Below, in pieces: positions 50,357-58,542 of a DNA stretch of 64,000 nucleotides. The position numbers were made by a program, and so were the translations under genes. The notes under the pieces are model-generated. The model was not told the DNA's origin and ran no database searches. It saw only the letters and a program-made list of their open reading frames with translations. How positions within the stretch are numbered: the first letter of the stretch is position 1; each line of letters starts with the position of its first letter. The stretch is from an uncultured Polaribacter sp. (GTDB lineage Bacteria; Bacteroidota; Bacteroidia; Flavobacteriales; Flavobacteriaceae): positions 1 through 64,000 of the forward strand of contig NZ_CANMVP010000002.1 in the NCBI RefSeq assembly GCF_947501385.1, written 5' to 3'.

Positions 50357-51652
50357 ATGAAAAAAATAATATATAGTTTGCTCTATTTCTTCTTAGTAGG
50401 AAATATTCTAGCGCAACAAACACCCGCAGAAAAACAAAGTACTCCTTTTTCTATTGAAGGTGCCACGGCACATTTAGGAAACGGGCAAGTAATAAAAAAC
50501 TCGCTGATTATGTTTAATGATGGTAAAATTACCTTTGTTGGCAGTGCAATGGCTAAAATTGCAAGATCAGGAAATGTAATAAATGCAAATGGAAAACATG
50601 TATATCCTGGATTTATTGCTGCGAACTCTACTTTGGGTTTGGTAGAAATTGATGCTGTAAAAGCAAGTGATGACCAAAGAGAAATTGGAATTACAAATCC
50701 ACATATTAGAAGTTTAATCGCTTATAACGCAGAAAGTAAAGTAGTGGAATCTATGAGACCAAATGGCGTTTTAATGGCACAAATAACTCCAAGAGGAGGC
50801 ACACTTTCAGGAACATCATCTATTGTGCAATTAGATGCTTGGAACTGGGAAGATGCTGCTATTAAAGTTGATGACGGAATTCACATGAATTGGCCAGGGA
50901 GTTTTACTAGTGGAAGATGGTGGTTGGGAGAAGACCCTGCATTGAAACCAGATCCTAAATATGGTGAGAATTTAGATAAGGTAAAATCGTACTTTAGAAA
51001 TGCTAAAAATTATTTAGCCAGCAATAAAGAAAAAACGCATTTACCGTATCAAGCTACAGCAGGTTTGTTTAATGGTTCTAAAAAGTTTTTTATTCATGTA
51101 AGCGGACAAAAAGAAATTACAGATGCCATTACTATTTCTAAAGAATTAGGCATTAACAATATTGTAATTGTACATGGACAAGGTGCTGATAAAGTAGCAG
51201 ATTTATTAGTAAAAAATAATGTTGCTGTTATTCTAGACAGGCCTCATAGAAACCCTAATAGTGAAGACGATGCCTACGACTCTACTTATACAATTGCAAA
51301 AACACTAATAGACAAAGGTATTTTAGTAAGTTTAGGAATGGAAGGACAAATGGAACGTATGAATACTAGAAATCTGCCTTTTTATGCAGGTACTTTTGCT
51401 GCACATGGTTTAGACAAGGAAGTTGCTTTGCAATTACTCACTTTAAATACTGCTAAGGTTTTAGGAATTGATACTTTTACAGGTTCTTTAGAAGTGGGTA
51501 AAGATGCAACCTTATTTATTTCTGAAGGAGATGCTTTAGAAATGCGGGGTAATATTTTAACAGCTGCTTTTATTCAAGGTAGAAAAATTAGTTTAGAGAC
51601 GCACCAAACAGAACTTTGGAAACGCTATTCTAACAAATACAAAACAAAATAG
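50357..51652 (+). CDS. Exported amidohydrolase-like protein lacking the HxH motif
   Basis: 431 residues with a signal peptide (1 to about 19, ILAQ). It has the composite beta-sandwich/TIM-barrel layout of amidohydrolases and ends with a typical TAKVLGIDTFTGSLEVGKDATLFI stretch in pieces (LEVGKDA). The metal-binding HxH is replaced: YPGFIAANSTLG, where active relatives have PG-ID-HxH. Later His residues (IVHGQG, RPH) do not form a standard set. It may be a non-catalytic partner of the protein encoded six bases upstream, to whose first domain it is related in layout. Confidence 0.87.
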   Translation: MKKIIYSLLYFFLVGNILAQQTPAEKQSTPFSIEGATAHLGNGQVIKNSLIMFNDGKITFVGSAMAKIARSGNVINANGKHVYPGFIAANSTLGLVEIDAVKASDDQREIGITNPHIRSLIAYNAESKVVESMRPNGVLMAQITPRGGTLSGTSSIVQLDAWNWEDAAIKVDDGIHMNWPGSFTSGRWWLGEDPALKPDPKYGENLDKVKSYFRNAKNYLASNKEKTHLPYQATAGLFNGSKKFFIHVSGQKEITDAITISKELGINNIVIVHGQGADKVADLLVKNNVAVILDRPHRNPNSEDDAYDSTYTIAKTLIDKGILVSLGMEGQMERMNTRNLPFYAGTFAAHGLDKEVALQLLTLNTAKVLGIDTFTGSLEVGKDATLFISEGDALEMRGNILTAAFIQGRKISLETHQTELWKRYSNKYKTK

Positions 51653-52044
51653 ATCTAATGAAAAACCTCGACCCAAGGGTATGAGGTATCAAGTAGAAAT
51701 TTATTTTTATTTCGACGCAGAGCGTCGGGGAATAAAACCCATAGATCCCGCTAAAAAAGCGGGATTAGTTCAGCTAGCAATTTTTAATTCATTGCTTCGC
51801 AACTTTTAAAAATTGAGTTTCACTAATTTATTTTGTTATAAAAAAGGCTCGCTTCCAAAATTTTGGAATAGCGAGCCTTTTCAATCAAAAATAGTTAACA
51901 GTAATAAAAGTTAATCAAGAATTTTCTTTTCATAACAAATCTTCTCTTCAAATAATGTGTCTAAACAAATAATAACTAATCTTTTATTACACTTACAAAT
52001 ATTGTGATAAATCTGTTTTTCTACAATACCTATAATTAGGTATA
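51653..52044. other. Hairpin cluster without a gene
   Basis: 392 bp. Successive inverted repeats: ACCTCGACCC with GGGTATGAGGT (about 51665-51687), the family B hairpin CGACGC-AGA-GCGTCG (51713-51727), ATCCCGCT-AAAA-AGCGGGAT (51745-51764), CAATTTTTAA with TTAAAAATTG enclosing TTGC-TTC-GCAA (51778-51815), and a strong terminator (51841-51881). The remainder to 52020 is unstructured AT-rich sequence. No ORF of note. Confidence 0.75.
51841..51881. terminator. Strong bidirectional terminator
   Basis: AAAAGGCTCGCT pairs with AGCGAGCCTTTT, extended by TCCAAAA/TTTTGGA with a small bulge; A and T runs at either end. It closes the amidohydrolase operon and could also stop transcription of the opposite-strand gene at 52045. 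Confidence 0.85.
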
Positions 52045-52046
52045 TT
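52025..52046. repeat. 22-bp palindromic repeat, copy 1
   Basis: Core ATACCTATAATTAGGTAT (stem ATACCTA/TAGGTAT, loop TAAT). The 22-bp segment including flanks recurs exactly at 52574-52595 in the same orientation. This copy overlaps the stop codon of the 158-residue exported protein gene. Confidence 0.85.
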
Positions 52047-52521
52047 ACTTATCACAACTATAATAATCATACCCGTAATCTTTAGCGCCTATTCTTACCT
52101 TATTTACGTAAACATAAACGGATGAGTTTGACTTTACTAGATAATATGTTTTGTAAGTACCACTATTTCCATTCACATGAATTCTATCTGTAGTTTTTCC
52201 AGATTTTTTAATTTCATATTTTTCTCCAGGAGAAACTGCTTTATAACTTAAATGTATTTTTTCTCTATACCTGTTTCTAAATTCGATAGACCATCTTGTT
52301 TTTTTAGCGTACTTATTATAACCATCATTTCTAACTCTAAAATCTAAGCCTTCTAAACAATCTGTAGTATTCCAAGAACCCCAACCTTGATTGTTTATAT
52401 TTTCTAATGGAATCTCAATTTTAATAAAATCTGATTCTAAATTTATTTTTTCTTTCTTAGTGAATGACATACTTATGAATCCGCAAAAAAGAATTAGCAA
52501 TACATATTTTAATGTTTTCAT
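52045..52521 (-). CDS. Orphan exported protein, 158 residues
   Basis: A signal peptide (1 to about 20, CGFISMSFTK) is followed by a basic, beta-rich mature protein with many Tyr, Asn and Lys residues and a Cys near each end (CLEGLDFRVRND about 54, and YYSCDK at the C-terminus), which could form a disulfide linking the domain ends. I do not recognise the family. It has no partner gene; its coding region is bracketed by two exact copies of a 22-bp palindromic repeat 549 bp apart, so it may be a transferred cassette. Confidence 0.75.
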   Translation of the reverse strand: MKTLKYVLLILFCGFISMSFTKKEKINLESDFIKIEIPLENINNQGWGSWNTTDCLEGLDFRVRNDGYNKYAKKTRWSIEFRNRYREKIHLSYKAVSPGEKYEIKKSGKTTDRIHVNGNSGTYKTYYLVKSNSSVYVYVNKVRIGAKDYGYDYYSCDK

Positions 52522-52569
52522 AAAACTAAATTTTAAGTGAATAACAAAGATTAGAAAAAAAGAAACCTT

Positions 52570-52597
52570 TTGAAATACCTATAATTAGGTATATTTG
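52570..52597 (+). promoter_or_regulatory. Promoter of the SpoU methyltransferase gene containing 22-bp palindrome copy 2
   Basis: TTG at 52570-52572, 17 bp, then TATATTTG at 52590-52597, five bases before the ATG. The palindrome ATACCTATAATTAGGTAT (repeat at 52574-52595) fills the space between the boxes and overlaps the -7 box, the position of a repressor operator. The transcript would be nearly leaderless. Confidence 0.6.
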
Positions 52598-52602
52598 CGT
52601 TT

Positions 52603-53400
52603 ATGAAAGAAATTACCAGTATTCACAATTCATACATCAAAGAAATACTAAAACTACAAGAGAAATCTCGAGAACGTAAAAAAAAGGGGCTTTTTATTAT
52701 TGAAGGAAAAAGAGAAATTACGCTTGCTATTCATGCAAATTATGAGTTTGACACCATCCTATTTTTAGAAGAAATTATTTCTGAACAAGAAATATTGCAT
52801 CTCTTTAATGAAAATATAAATCGAATTAAAATTTCGAAAGAAGTATATCAAAAATTAGCCTACAGAGGTTCTACGGAAGGGATTATTGCTGTTACCAAAT
52901 CAAAAAAATTCTCTTTAGAAAACATTCAATTTAAAACCGAAAAACCATTGATCTTAGTTGCAGAAGGCATTGAAAAACCAGGAAATATTGGTGCGCTCTT
53001 AAGAACAGCAGATGCTGCAAATATAGATGCTGTATTCATTGTAAATCCTAAAAGCGATTTATACAATGCTAATATTATAAGAGCAAGTGTGGGTTGTATC
53101 TTTACCAATCAAATTGGCGTTGGAACGTCCGAAGAAATTATTGAATTTCTTCAAGAAAAAGAAGTAAATATCTATGCAGCTACCTTACAAAACTCAAATG
53201 AATATCATCAAGAAAACTACAAAGAAAGTACAGCAATTGTGGTAGGTACAGAAGCTACTGGTTTAACGGAAGTTTGGAGAGAAAATGCAACACAAAACAT
53301 ACACATTCCCATGCAAGGAAAAATAGATTCTATGAATGTTTCTGTAGCAGCAGCTATTGTTTTATTTGAAGCAAAAAGACAAAGAGATTTTAAAATATAA
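52603..53400 (+). CDS. TrmH/SpoU-family RNA 2'-O-methyltransferase
   Basis: 265 residues: an N-terminal substrate-binding domain (about 5-95, SRERKKKGLFIIEGKRE) and a C-terminal SPOUT knot domain with motif 1 EKPGNIGALLRTADAANIDA, motif 2 VVGTEATGLTEVW and motif 3 IPMQGKIDSMNVSVAAAIVLFE (in pieces: GKIDSMNVSVA). It methylates ribose in rRNA or tRNA with SAM; the target nucleotide is not predictable. It is followed directly by the glucokinase gene. Confidence 0.93.
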   Translation: MKEITSIHNSYIKEILKLQEKSRERKKKGLFIIEGKREITLAIHANYEFDTILFLEEIISEQEILHLFNENINRIKISKEVYQKLAYRGSTEGIIAVTKSKKFSLENIQFKTEKPLILVAEGIEKPGNIGALLRTADAANIDAVFIVNPKSDLYNANIIRASVGCIFTNQIGVGTSEEIIEFLQEKEVNIYAATLQNSNEYHQENYKESTAIVVGTEATGLTEVWRENATQNIHIPMQGKIDSMNVSVAAAIVLFEAKRQRDFKI

Positions 53401-53403
53401 GTG

Positions 53404-54147
53404 ATGAAATTACTAGGCATAGATATTGGAGGTTCTGGAATAAAAGGAGCCATTGTAAATACAAAAACAGGCGAGTTGACAACAGAAAGACATCGCATTC
53501 CAACGCCAAAACCAGCAACACCAGAAGCTATTGCAGTAGTTGTGCAACAAATGGTCATTCACTTTAATTGGAAAAAAGCGGTGGGTTGTAGTTTTCCTAC
53601 CACAATTGTAGATGGAAAATGCATTCACTCTGGTAATTTAAGTGAAAAATGGTTGAATATAAAAGTAGATAAACTTTTAAAAAAACATTGTAAATTGCCT
53701 TTTTTTGTTAGCAATGATGCAGATTTGGCAGGCTTAGCAGAAGTTCGTTTAGGTGCTGCAAAAGATGAAAAAGGAGTCGTTATTGTTATTACCATTGGTA
53801 CAGGAATTGGTTCTGGGCTCTTTTACAACGGGAAATTAATTCCGAATGTAGAAATTGGTAAAATGCTACACACCAATGGTAAAATCATTGAATTTTACAC
53901 AGCAGATTCTGTGAGGAAAAAAGAAAACCTGACGTTAGAAAGTTGGGCAAAAAGATTTGATGCTTTGCTAGAATATATTAGAATTGTGTACACACCCAAT
54001 GTAATTATTTTGGGCGGTGGAATTAGCAAAAAACATGACGATTTCAAACAATATTTAACCACTGATGTAGAGGTAAAAGTTGCTGCATTTAGAAATAATG
54101 CTGGTATTATTGGTGCTGCAATGTATGCTAGCAAAAAAAGTAAGTAA
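53404..54147 (+). CDS. ppgK: Polyphosphate glucokinase (ROK family)
   Basis: 247 residues from the ATG; a GTG three bases earlier, right after the previous stop, is also possible. [15 protein letters not shown] is the phosphate-1 loop, [13 protein letters not shown] holds the catalytic Asp, and [13 protein letters not shown] is the phosphate-2 loop. The length, the GSGIKG form and the absence of a ROK zinc motif match polyphosphate glucokinases such as those of actinobacteria and flavobacteria, which phosphorylate glucose from polyphosphate or ATP. It probably shares the methyltransferase transcript. Confidence 0.88.
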   Translation: MKLLGIDIGGSGIKGAIVNTKTGELTTERHRIPTPKPATPEAIAVVVQQMVIHFNWKKAVGCSFPTTIVDGKCIHSGNLSEKWLNIKVDKLLKKHCKLPFFVSNDADLAGLAEVRLGAAKDEKGVVIVITIGTGIGSGLFYNGKLIPNVEIGKMLHTNGKIIEFYTADSVRKKENLTLESWAKRFDALLEYIRIVYTPNVIILGGGISKKHDDFKQYLTTDVEVKVAAFRNNAGIIGAAMYASKKSK

Positions 54148-54237
54148 AATTACATGTTAATTTATCACTTGACTTAAAAAAGGAATAATAAAATCGGTAA
54201 TTTCGAAATTAGAAGTAAACAGAACCTAGCAAACTAA

Positions 54238-55470
54238 ATGAACTCAAATACTTTATTCTATATCTTAATCGCAATTTTAGTCATCAGTTTTATGATTGAT
54301 AAAATTTTAGACACCTTAAATGCAAAACATTTTGATGATAAAATTCCCGCAGCATTAGCAGACGTTTATGATGCAGAGGAATACAAGAAGTCTCAAGCTT
54401 ACAAAAAAACAAACGAGAAATTTTCTAATATTACAGGTACTTTTTCATTTGTGCTCACCCTTGTTTTTTTCTTTTCAGATGGCTTTAAATATGTAGATGA
54501 TATTTCCAGAAGTTTTACAGATAATTCTATTTTGGTGGCTTTAATTTTCTTCGGAATTATTATGTTGGGCTCAGATATTTTAACAATTCCTTTCTCTTAC
54601 TACAAAACATTTGTAATTGAAGAAAAATTTGGTTTTAACAAATCCACAAAAAAAACGTTTTGGTTAGACAAATTAAAAGGTTTATTAATGACCGCTCTTA
54701 TTGGTGGCGTAGTTTTAGCAATTATCATTTGGTTTTACGAGCAAACAGGAGCCGATTTTTGGATCTATGCTTGGGTTTTGGTCGCAGTTTTTTCATTATT
54801 TATGAATCTGTTTTATGCAAAGTTAATTGTGCCATTATTCAACAAGCAAACTCCGTTAGAAGATGGTGAATTAAAATTTGCAATTGAAAAGTATGCACAA
54901 AAAGTCGGTTTTAAACTAAATAATATTTTTGTGATTGACGGTTCTAAACGTTCTACAAAAGCAAATGCTTATTTCTCTGGTTTTGGTGCTCAGAAAAGAA
55001 TCACCTTATTTGATACATTGATCAATGATTTAGAAACTGACGAAATTGTAGCTGTTTTGGCACATGAAGTAGGTCATTATAAAAGAAAACACATTATTTT
55101 TAACTTGATTACTTCCATCCTGCTTACAGGTTTTACACTGTATATTTTATCGTTTTTTATCAATGCGCCAATATTTTCTGAAGCTTTAGGCGTTGCAACA
55201 CCAAGTTTTCATATTGGTTTAATTGCTTTCGGAATTTTATATTCGCCAATTTCTGAAATTACAGGTTTGTTTATGAATTACGTTTCAAGAAAGTTTGAAT
55301 ACCAAGCAGATAATTTTGCCAAAGAAACCTTTGCTGCAAAACCATTAATTACTTCACTCAAAAAATTATCTAAAAATAGTTTGAGTAATTTAACACCACA
55401 TCCTGCCTATGTTTTTATGCATTACTCGCATCCCACTTTATTAAAAAGAGTCAAAAATTTAGATGCTTAA
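54238..55470 (+). CDS. M48 (Ste24-type) membrane metalloprotease
   Basis: 410 residues with about seven membrane helices and an N-terminal CAAX-prenyl-protease-1-type domain. The zinc site is LAHEVGHYKRKH (His276-Glu-Val-Gly-His280), with the third ligand Glu expected in SRKFEYQADNFA. Bacterial Ste24 homologues act in membrane protein quality control. It is complete, and about 90 bp separate it from the glucokinase gene. Confidence 0.94.
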   Translation: MNSNTLFYILIAILVISFMIDKILDTLNAKHFDDKIPAALADVYDAEEYKKSQAYKKTNEKFSNITGTFSFVLTLVFFFSDGFKYVDDISRSFTDNSILVALIFFGIIMLGSDILTIPFSYYKTFVIEEKFGFNKSTKKTFWLDKLKGLLMTALIGGVVLAIIIWFYEQTGADFWIYAWVLVAVFSLFMNLFYAKLIVPLFNKQTPLEDGELKFAIEKYAQKVGFKLNNIFVIDGSKRSTKANAYFSGFGAQKRITLFDTLINDLETDEIVAVLAHEVGHYKRKHIIFNLITSILLTGFTLYILSFFINAPIFSEALGVATPSFHIGLIAFGILYSPISEITGLFMNYVSRKFEYQADNFAKETFAAKPLITSLKKLSKNSLSNLTPHPAYVFMHYSHPTLLKRVKNLDA

Positions 55471-55513
55471 TTAAAAAAGTTAGGCTTGCCTAAATGCTTC
55501 CTTTAAAATTGTC

Positions 55514-55533
55514 ATTCCTGTGAAAACGGGAAT
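55514..55533. repeat. Dispersed hairpin repeat, family A, copy 4 (inverted)
   Basis: On the minus strand ATTCCCGT-TTTC-ACAGGAAT, preceded by TTTAG and followed by GACA as in the other copies, with one stem change giving a wobble on the plus strand. It is the only copy in the opposite orientation. Confidence 0.85.
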
Positions 55534-55728
55534 CTAAATAATAGCATTTTGTAGTATATCATTTTTTATGAATGAAAAAAAATTCGTGAATTCGTAGCTA
55601 AAATTAGTATCAAATTCTTTGGCAACAAAGTAGAATTCTGCCCTACAAAAATTCTTTATTTCCTTGTTTGTTAAAATTCTTATTCCTAAATTCACTTTAG
55701 AATTTAATACAGATCTCTAAAGTTATTT

Positions 55729-57948
55729 ATGGAATACAAAGCCACCATAGAAGAAGAAAATAAAGAAATTGCCAAAAGATATAAAGATCTATTAAAAGGT
55801 ACTTATGAAATTTTGTCTAAAGAAGACAAAGAACTGATAAGAAAGGCTTTTGAAATTGCTGTAGATGCACATTCTGAACAACGCAGAAAAACAGGCGAAC
55901 CCTATATTTTTCACCCAATAGCGGTGGCAAAAATTGTGGCTATGGAAATTGGTCTAGGCGCAACTTCTATTGCTGCTGCGCTATTGCATGATGTTGTTGA
56001 AGATACAAAATATACCACAAATGATATAGAACAATTGTTTGGTGAAACCATTGCTAGAATAGTAAACGGACTCACAAAAATTTCTCGTTTAAATAAAGAG
56101 CAAGACGCATCTATACAAGCCGAGAATTTTAGAAAAATGCTCTTAACATTAAATGATGATGTAAGAGTTATTTTAATAAAAATTGCCGACAGATTGCACA
56201 ACATGCAAACGATGGATGCAATGCCTGCCTACAAGCAAGTAAAAATAGCTTCAGAAACACTTTACATTTATGCACCTTTAGCCCATAGATTAGGACTGTA
56301 CAATATCAAAGCAGAATTGGAAGATTTGGGCTTAAAATATACAGAACCCGAAGTCTTTAAAGATATTGTAACTAAAATAAAAGAAAGTAAAGAAGAGCAA
56401 CAAAAATATTTAGAAACATTTACAGAAACCTTAAAAAAAGGACTAGATCAAGAGAGTTTTACTTATGAAATAAAAGGACGCTTTAAATCTATTTATTCCA
56501 TTCGGAAAAAAATGAGGAGTCAGAATGTAACTTTTGATGAAGTGTATGACAAGTATGCCATTCGTATTATTTTCACACCAATTACTGCAGATGAAAAATT
56601 TGAAGCTTGGAAAATTTATTCGATTGTAACAGATTACTTCAAACCAAATCCATCAAGATTAAGAGATTGGATTTCGCAACCTAAAACTACAGGGTATGAA
56701 GCTTTACACATTACCGTTGTTGGGCCAGATGCACAATGGGTAGAAGTTCAGATTCGCTCTAGTAGAATGAATGAAATTGCAGAAAAAGGCTATGCTGCAC
56801 ATTTTAAATACAAACAAGGAGATACTAATGAAAGTGGTTTAGAAGCTTGGTTAAATAAACTAAAAGAATCTTTAGAAAATCAAAGTTTAAATGCTGTAGA
56901 TTTTGTTGAAGAATTTAAATTGAATTTATATTCGAAAGAAATTTATGTGTTTACACCCAAAGGAGATTTAAAATCTTTGCCAAAAGATGCTTCTGCCTTA
57001 GATTTCGCATTTTCAATACACACAGATATTGGTTTAAAATGTAGAGGCGCAAAAGTAAACGGTAAATTGGTTCCTTTAAGTCATACGTTAAAAAGTGGAG
57101 ATCAGATAGAAGTCATTACAAGTGCTACAAACAAACCAAATGCAAGATGGTTAGATTTTGTAATTACAGCAAGAGCTAAGACGAAAATTAGAGCAGCTTT
57201 AAAAGACGAAGAAAAGAAAATTGCTGAAGAGGGAAAAGCCATTTTAATGAGAAAATTACGTCATTTAAAAATTCCTTTTAATGAGAAAACGACCAATGAA
57301 CTTGTCAATTACTTTCAATTAAGAACAAGTTTCGATTTATTTTTTAGGATTGGAAATGGCGCTATAGACAATACAAAATTAAAAGCGTTTGTTGCGCAAA
57401 GAAATAGTACCATTTTAAATTTCTTTAAAACCAAATTAAGAAGATCTACATCCTCAAAAGATCTTGTTGATAGTGATGAGGTAACCAGTAAATATGATGC
57501 ACTTGTTTTTGGGAAAGAAGAAGAAAAATTAGATTACAAACTTTCTAAATGTTGCAATCCCATTCCAGGAGATGCTGTTTTTGGTTTTTTAACCATTAAT
57601 GAAGGTATAAAAGTGCATAAAAAGAATTGTCCGAATGCAATCTCGCTTCAATCTAACTATGCCTATAGAATTATGCTTGCCAAGTGGATCGATTCTACCA
57701 AACAAGACTTTAAAGCTATTTTGCACATTAGTGGTGTAGATCATAAAGGAATTGTTAACAACTTAACACGAATAATTTCTAATAATATGGATGTTTTTAT
57801 TCACAGTATCAATATTACAGGAGATGAAGGTGTTTTTGATGGTAAACTGAGCATAAGTGTTAAAAATAGTGCACAACTTAGTAAAATGATACGTAGTATT
57901 CAAAAATTAGAAGGCGTAAAAAATGTAGAACGTGTTAATACTTTGTAA
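55729..57948 (+). CDS. Bifunctional (p)ppGpp synthetase/hydrolase (Rel/SpoT)
   Basis: 739 residues. An N-terminal HD hydrolase (HPIAVAKIV, LLHDVVEDT and DRLHNM, about 60-165) is followed by the synthetase domain (about 240-360, with KGRFKSIYSIRKKM and FDEVYDKYAIRIIF), TGS (about 400-460, FTPKGDLKSLPKDASALDFAF in pieces), a zinc-finger-like CCNPIPGD region (about 605-640) and a C-terminal ACT domain. Both catalytic domains retain their motifs, so it should make and degrade the alarmone. The Fur-family gene follows in the same direction. Confidence 0.95.
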   Translation: MEYKATIEEENKEIAKRYKDLLKGTYEILSKEDKELIRKAFEIAVDAHSEQRRKTGEPYIFHPIAVAKIVAMEIGLGATSIAAALLHDVVEDTKYTTNDIEQLFGETIARIVNGLTKISRLNKEQDASIQAENFRKMLLTLNDDVRVILIKIADRLHNMQTMDAMPAYKQVKIASETLYIYAPLAHRLGLYNIKAELEDLGLKYTEPEVFKDIVTKIKESKEEQQKYLETFTETLKKGLDQESFTYEIKGRFKSIYSIRKKMRSQNVTFDEVYDKYAIRIIFTPITADEKFEAWKIYSIVTDYFKPNPSRLRDWISQPKTTGYEALHITVVGPDAQWVEVQIRSSRMNEIAEKGYAAHFKYKQGDTNESGLEAWLNKLKESLENQSLNAVDFVEEFKLNLYSKEIYVFTPKGDLKSLPKDASALDFAFSIHTDIGLKCRGAKVNGKLVPLSHTLKSGDQIEVITSATNKPNARWLDFVITARAKTKIRAALKDEEKKIAEEGKAILMRKLRHLKIPFNEKTTNELVNYFQLRTSFDLFFRIGNGAIDNTKLKAFVAQRNSTILNFFKTKLRRSTSSKDLVDSDEVTSKYDALVFGKEEEKLDYKLSKCCNPIPGDAVFGFLTINEGIKVHKKNCPNAISLQSNYAYRIMLAKWIDSTKQDFKAILHISGVDHKGIVNNLTRIISNNMDVFIHSINITGDEGVFDGKLSISVKNSAQLSKMIRSIQKLEGVKNVERVNTL

Positions 57949-58020
57949 ATATCATCATTAAAAAAAAGTAATTTATTCAGAAATAACTGTAAATTTGTTC
58001 TTTCGTAAAATTTTAAGAAA

Positions 58021-58467
58021 ATGAGTAATTCTCTTGAAAATCAAGAAGTAGTAAAAAAAGTATTTACAACATATTTAGAAGAAAACAAACACAGGAAAAC
58101 TCCTGAACGTTATGCTATTCTTCAAGAAATATATGATGCAGATGAGCATTTTGATATCGAGTCATTATATATCAAAATGAAAAATAAAAATTACAGAGTT
58201 AGTAGAGCTACGCTGTATAATACGATAGATATTCTTTTAAATTGTGGTTTGGTTAGAAAACATCAATTTGAAGGACAATCTATGGCGCGGTATGAAAAAA
58301 GTTACTTCGATAAAAACCACGATCATGTAATTTTTACAGACTCTGGAGATGTAAAAGAATTTTGTGATCCTAGAATTCAAATTATAAAGAAAACCATTGA
58401 AGATATTTTTGAAATTGACATTCATAACCATTCACTTTATTTTTACGGAACAAAAAAGAAAAAATAA
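58021..58467 (+). CDS. Fur-family regulator lacking the usual CxxC zinc pairs
   Basis: 148 residues. A winged-helix N-terminal domain (about 20-85, [13 protein letters not shown] and [19 protein letters not shown] in pieces) is followed by the dimerisation domain with [20 protein letters not shown]. In typical Fur the corresponding stretch is HDH-ICxxCG; here both Cys are replaced (FTDSG). His residues of the regulatory metal site remain ([12 protein letters not shown]). It may sense a different metal or peroxide. TAAATTTG at 57990-57997 is its -7 box. purA follows in the same direction. Confidence 0.88.
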   Translation: MSNSLENQEVVKKVFTTYLEENKHRKTPERYAILQEIYDADEHFDIESLYIKMKNKNYRVSRATLYNTIDILLNCGLVRKHQFEGQSMARYEKSYFDKNHDHVIFTDSGDVKEFCDPRIQIIKKTIEDIFEIDIHNHSLYFYGTKKKK

Positions 58468-58510
58468 CACAAGAGAGCATGCTCGCTTGCACAAAACAAC
58501 AAACAACACT

Positions 58511-58524
58511 CCCGAAATTTCGGG
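58511..58524. repeat. Palindrome CCCGAAATTTCGGG before purA
   Basis: A perfect 14-bp palindrome 18 bases upstream of the purA start, related to CCCGAAGTTTCGGG at 41029-41042. It could be a repeat remnant or a regulatory site for purA. Confidence 0.6.
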
Positions 58525-58542
58525 GCTAACTAAGACTAAAAA

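Noticed and set aside
52025..52595. The 22-bp repeats as integron attC sites
   Set aside because: They lack the GTTRRRY/RYYYAAC core sites and no integrase is seen; a simple repeat or operator explains them better.
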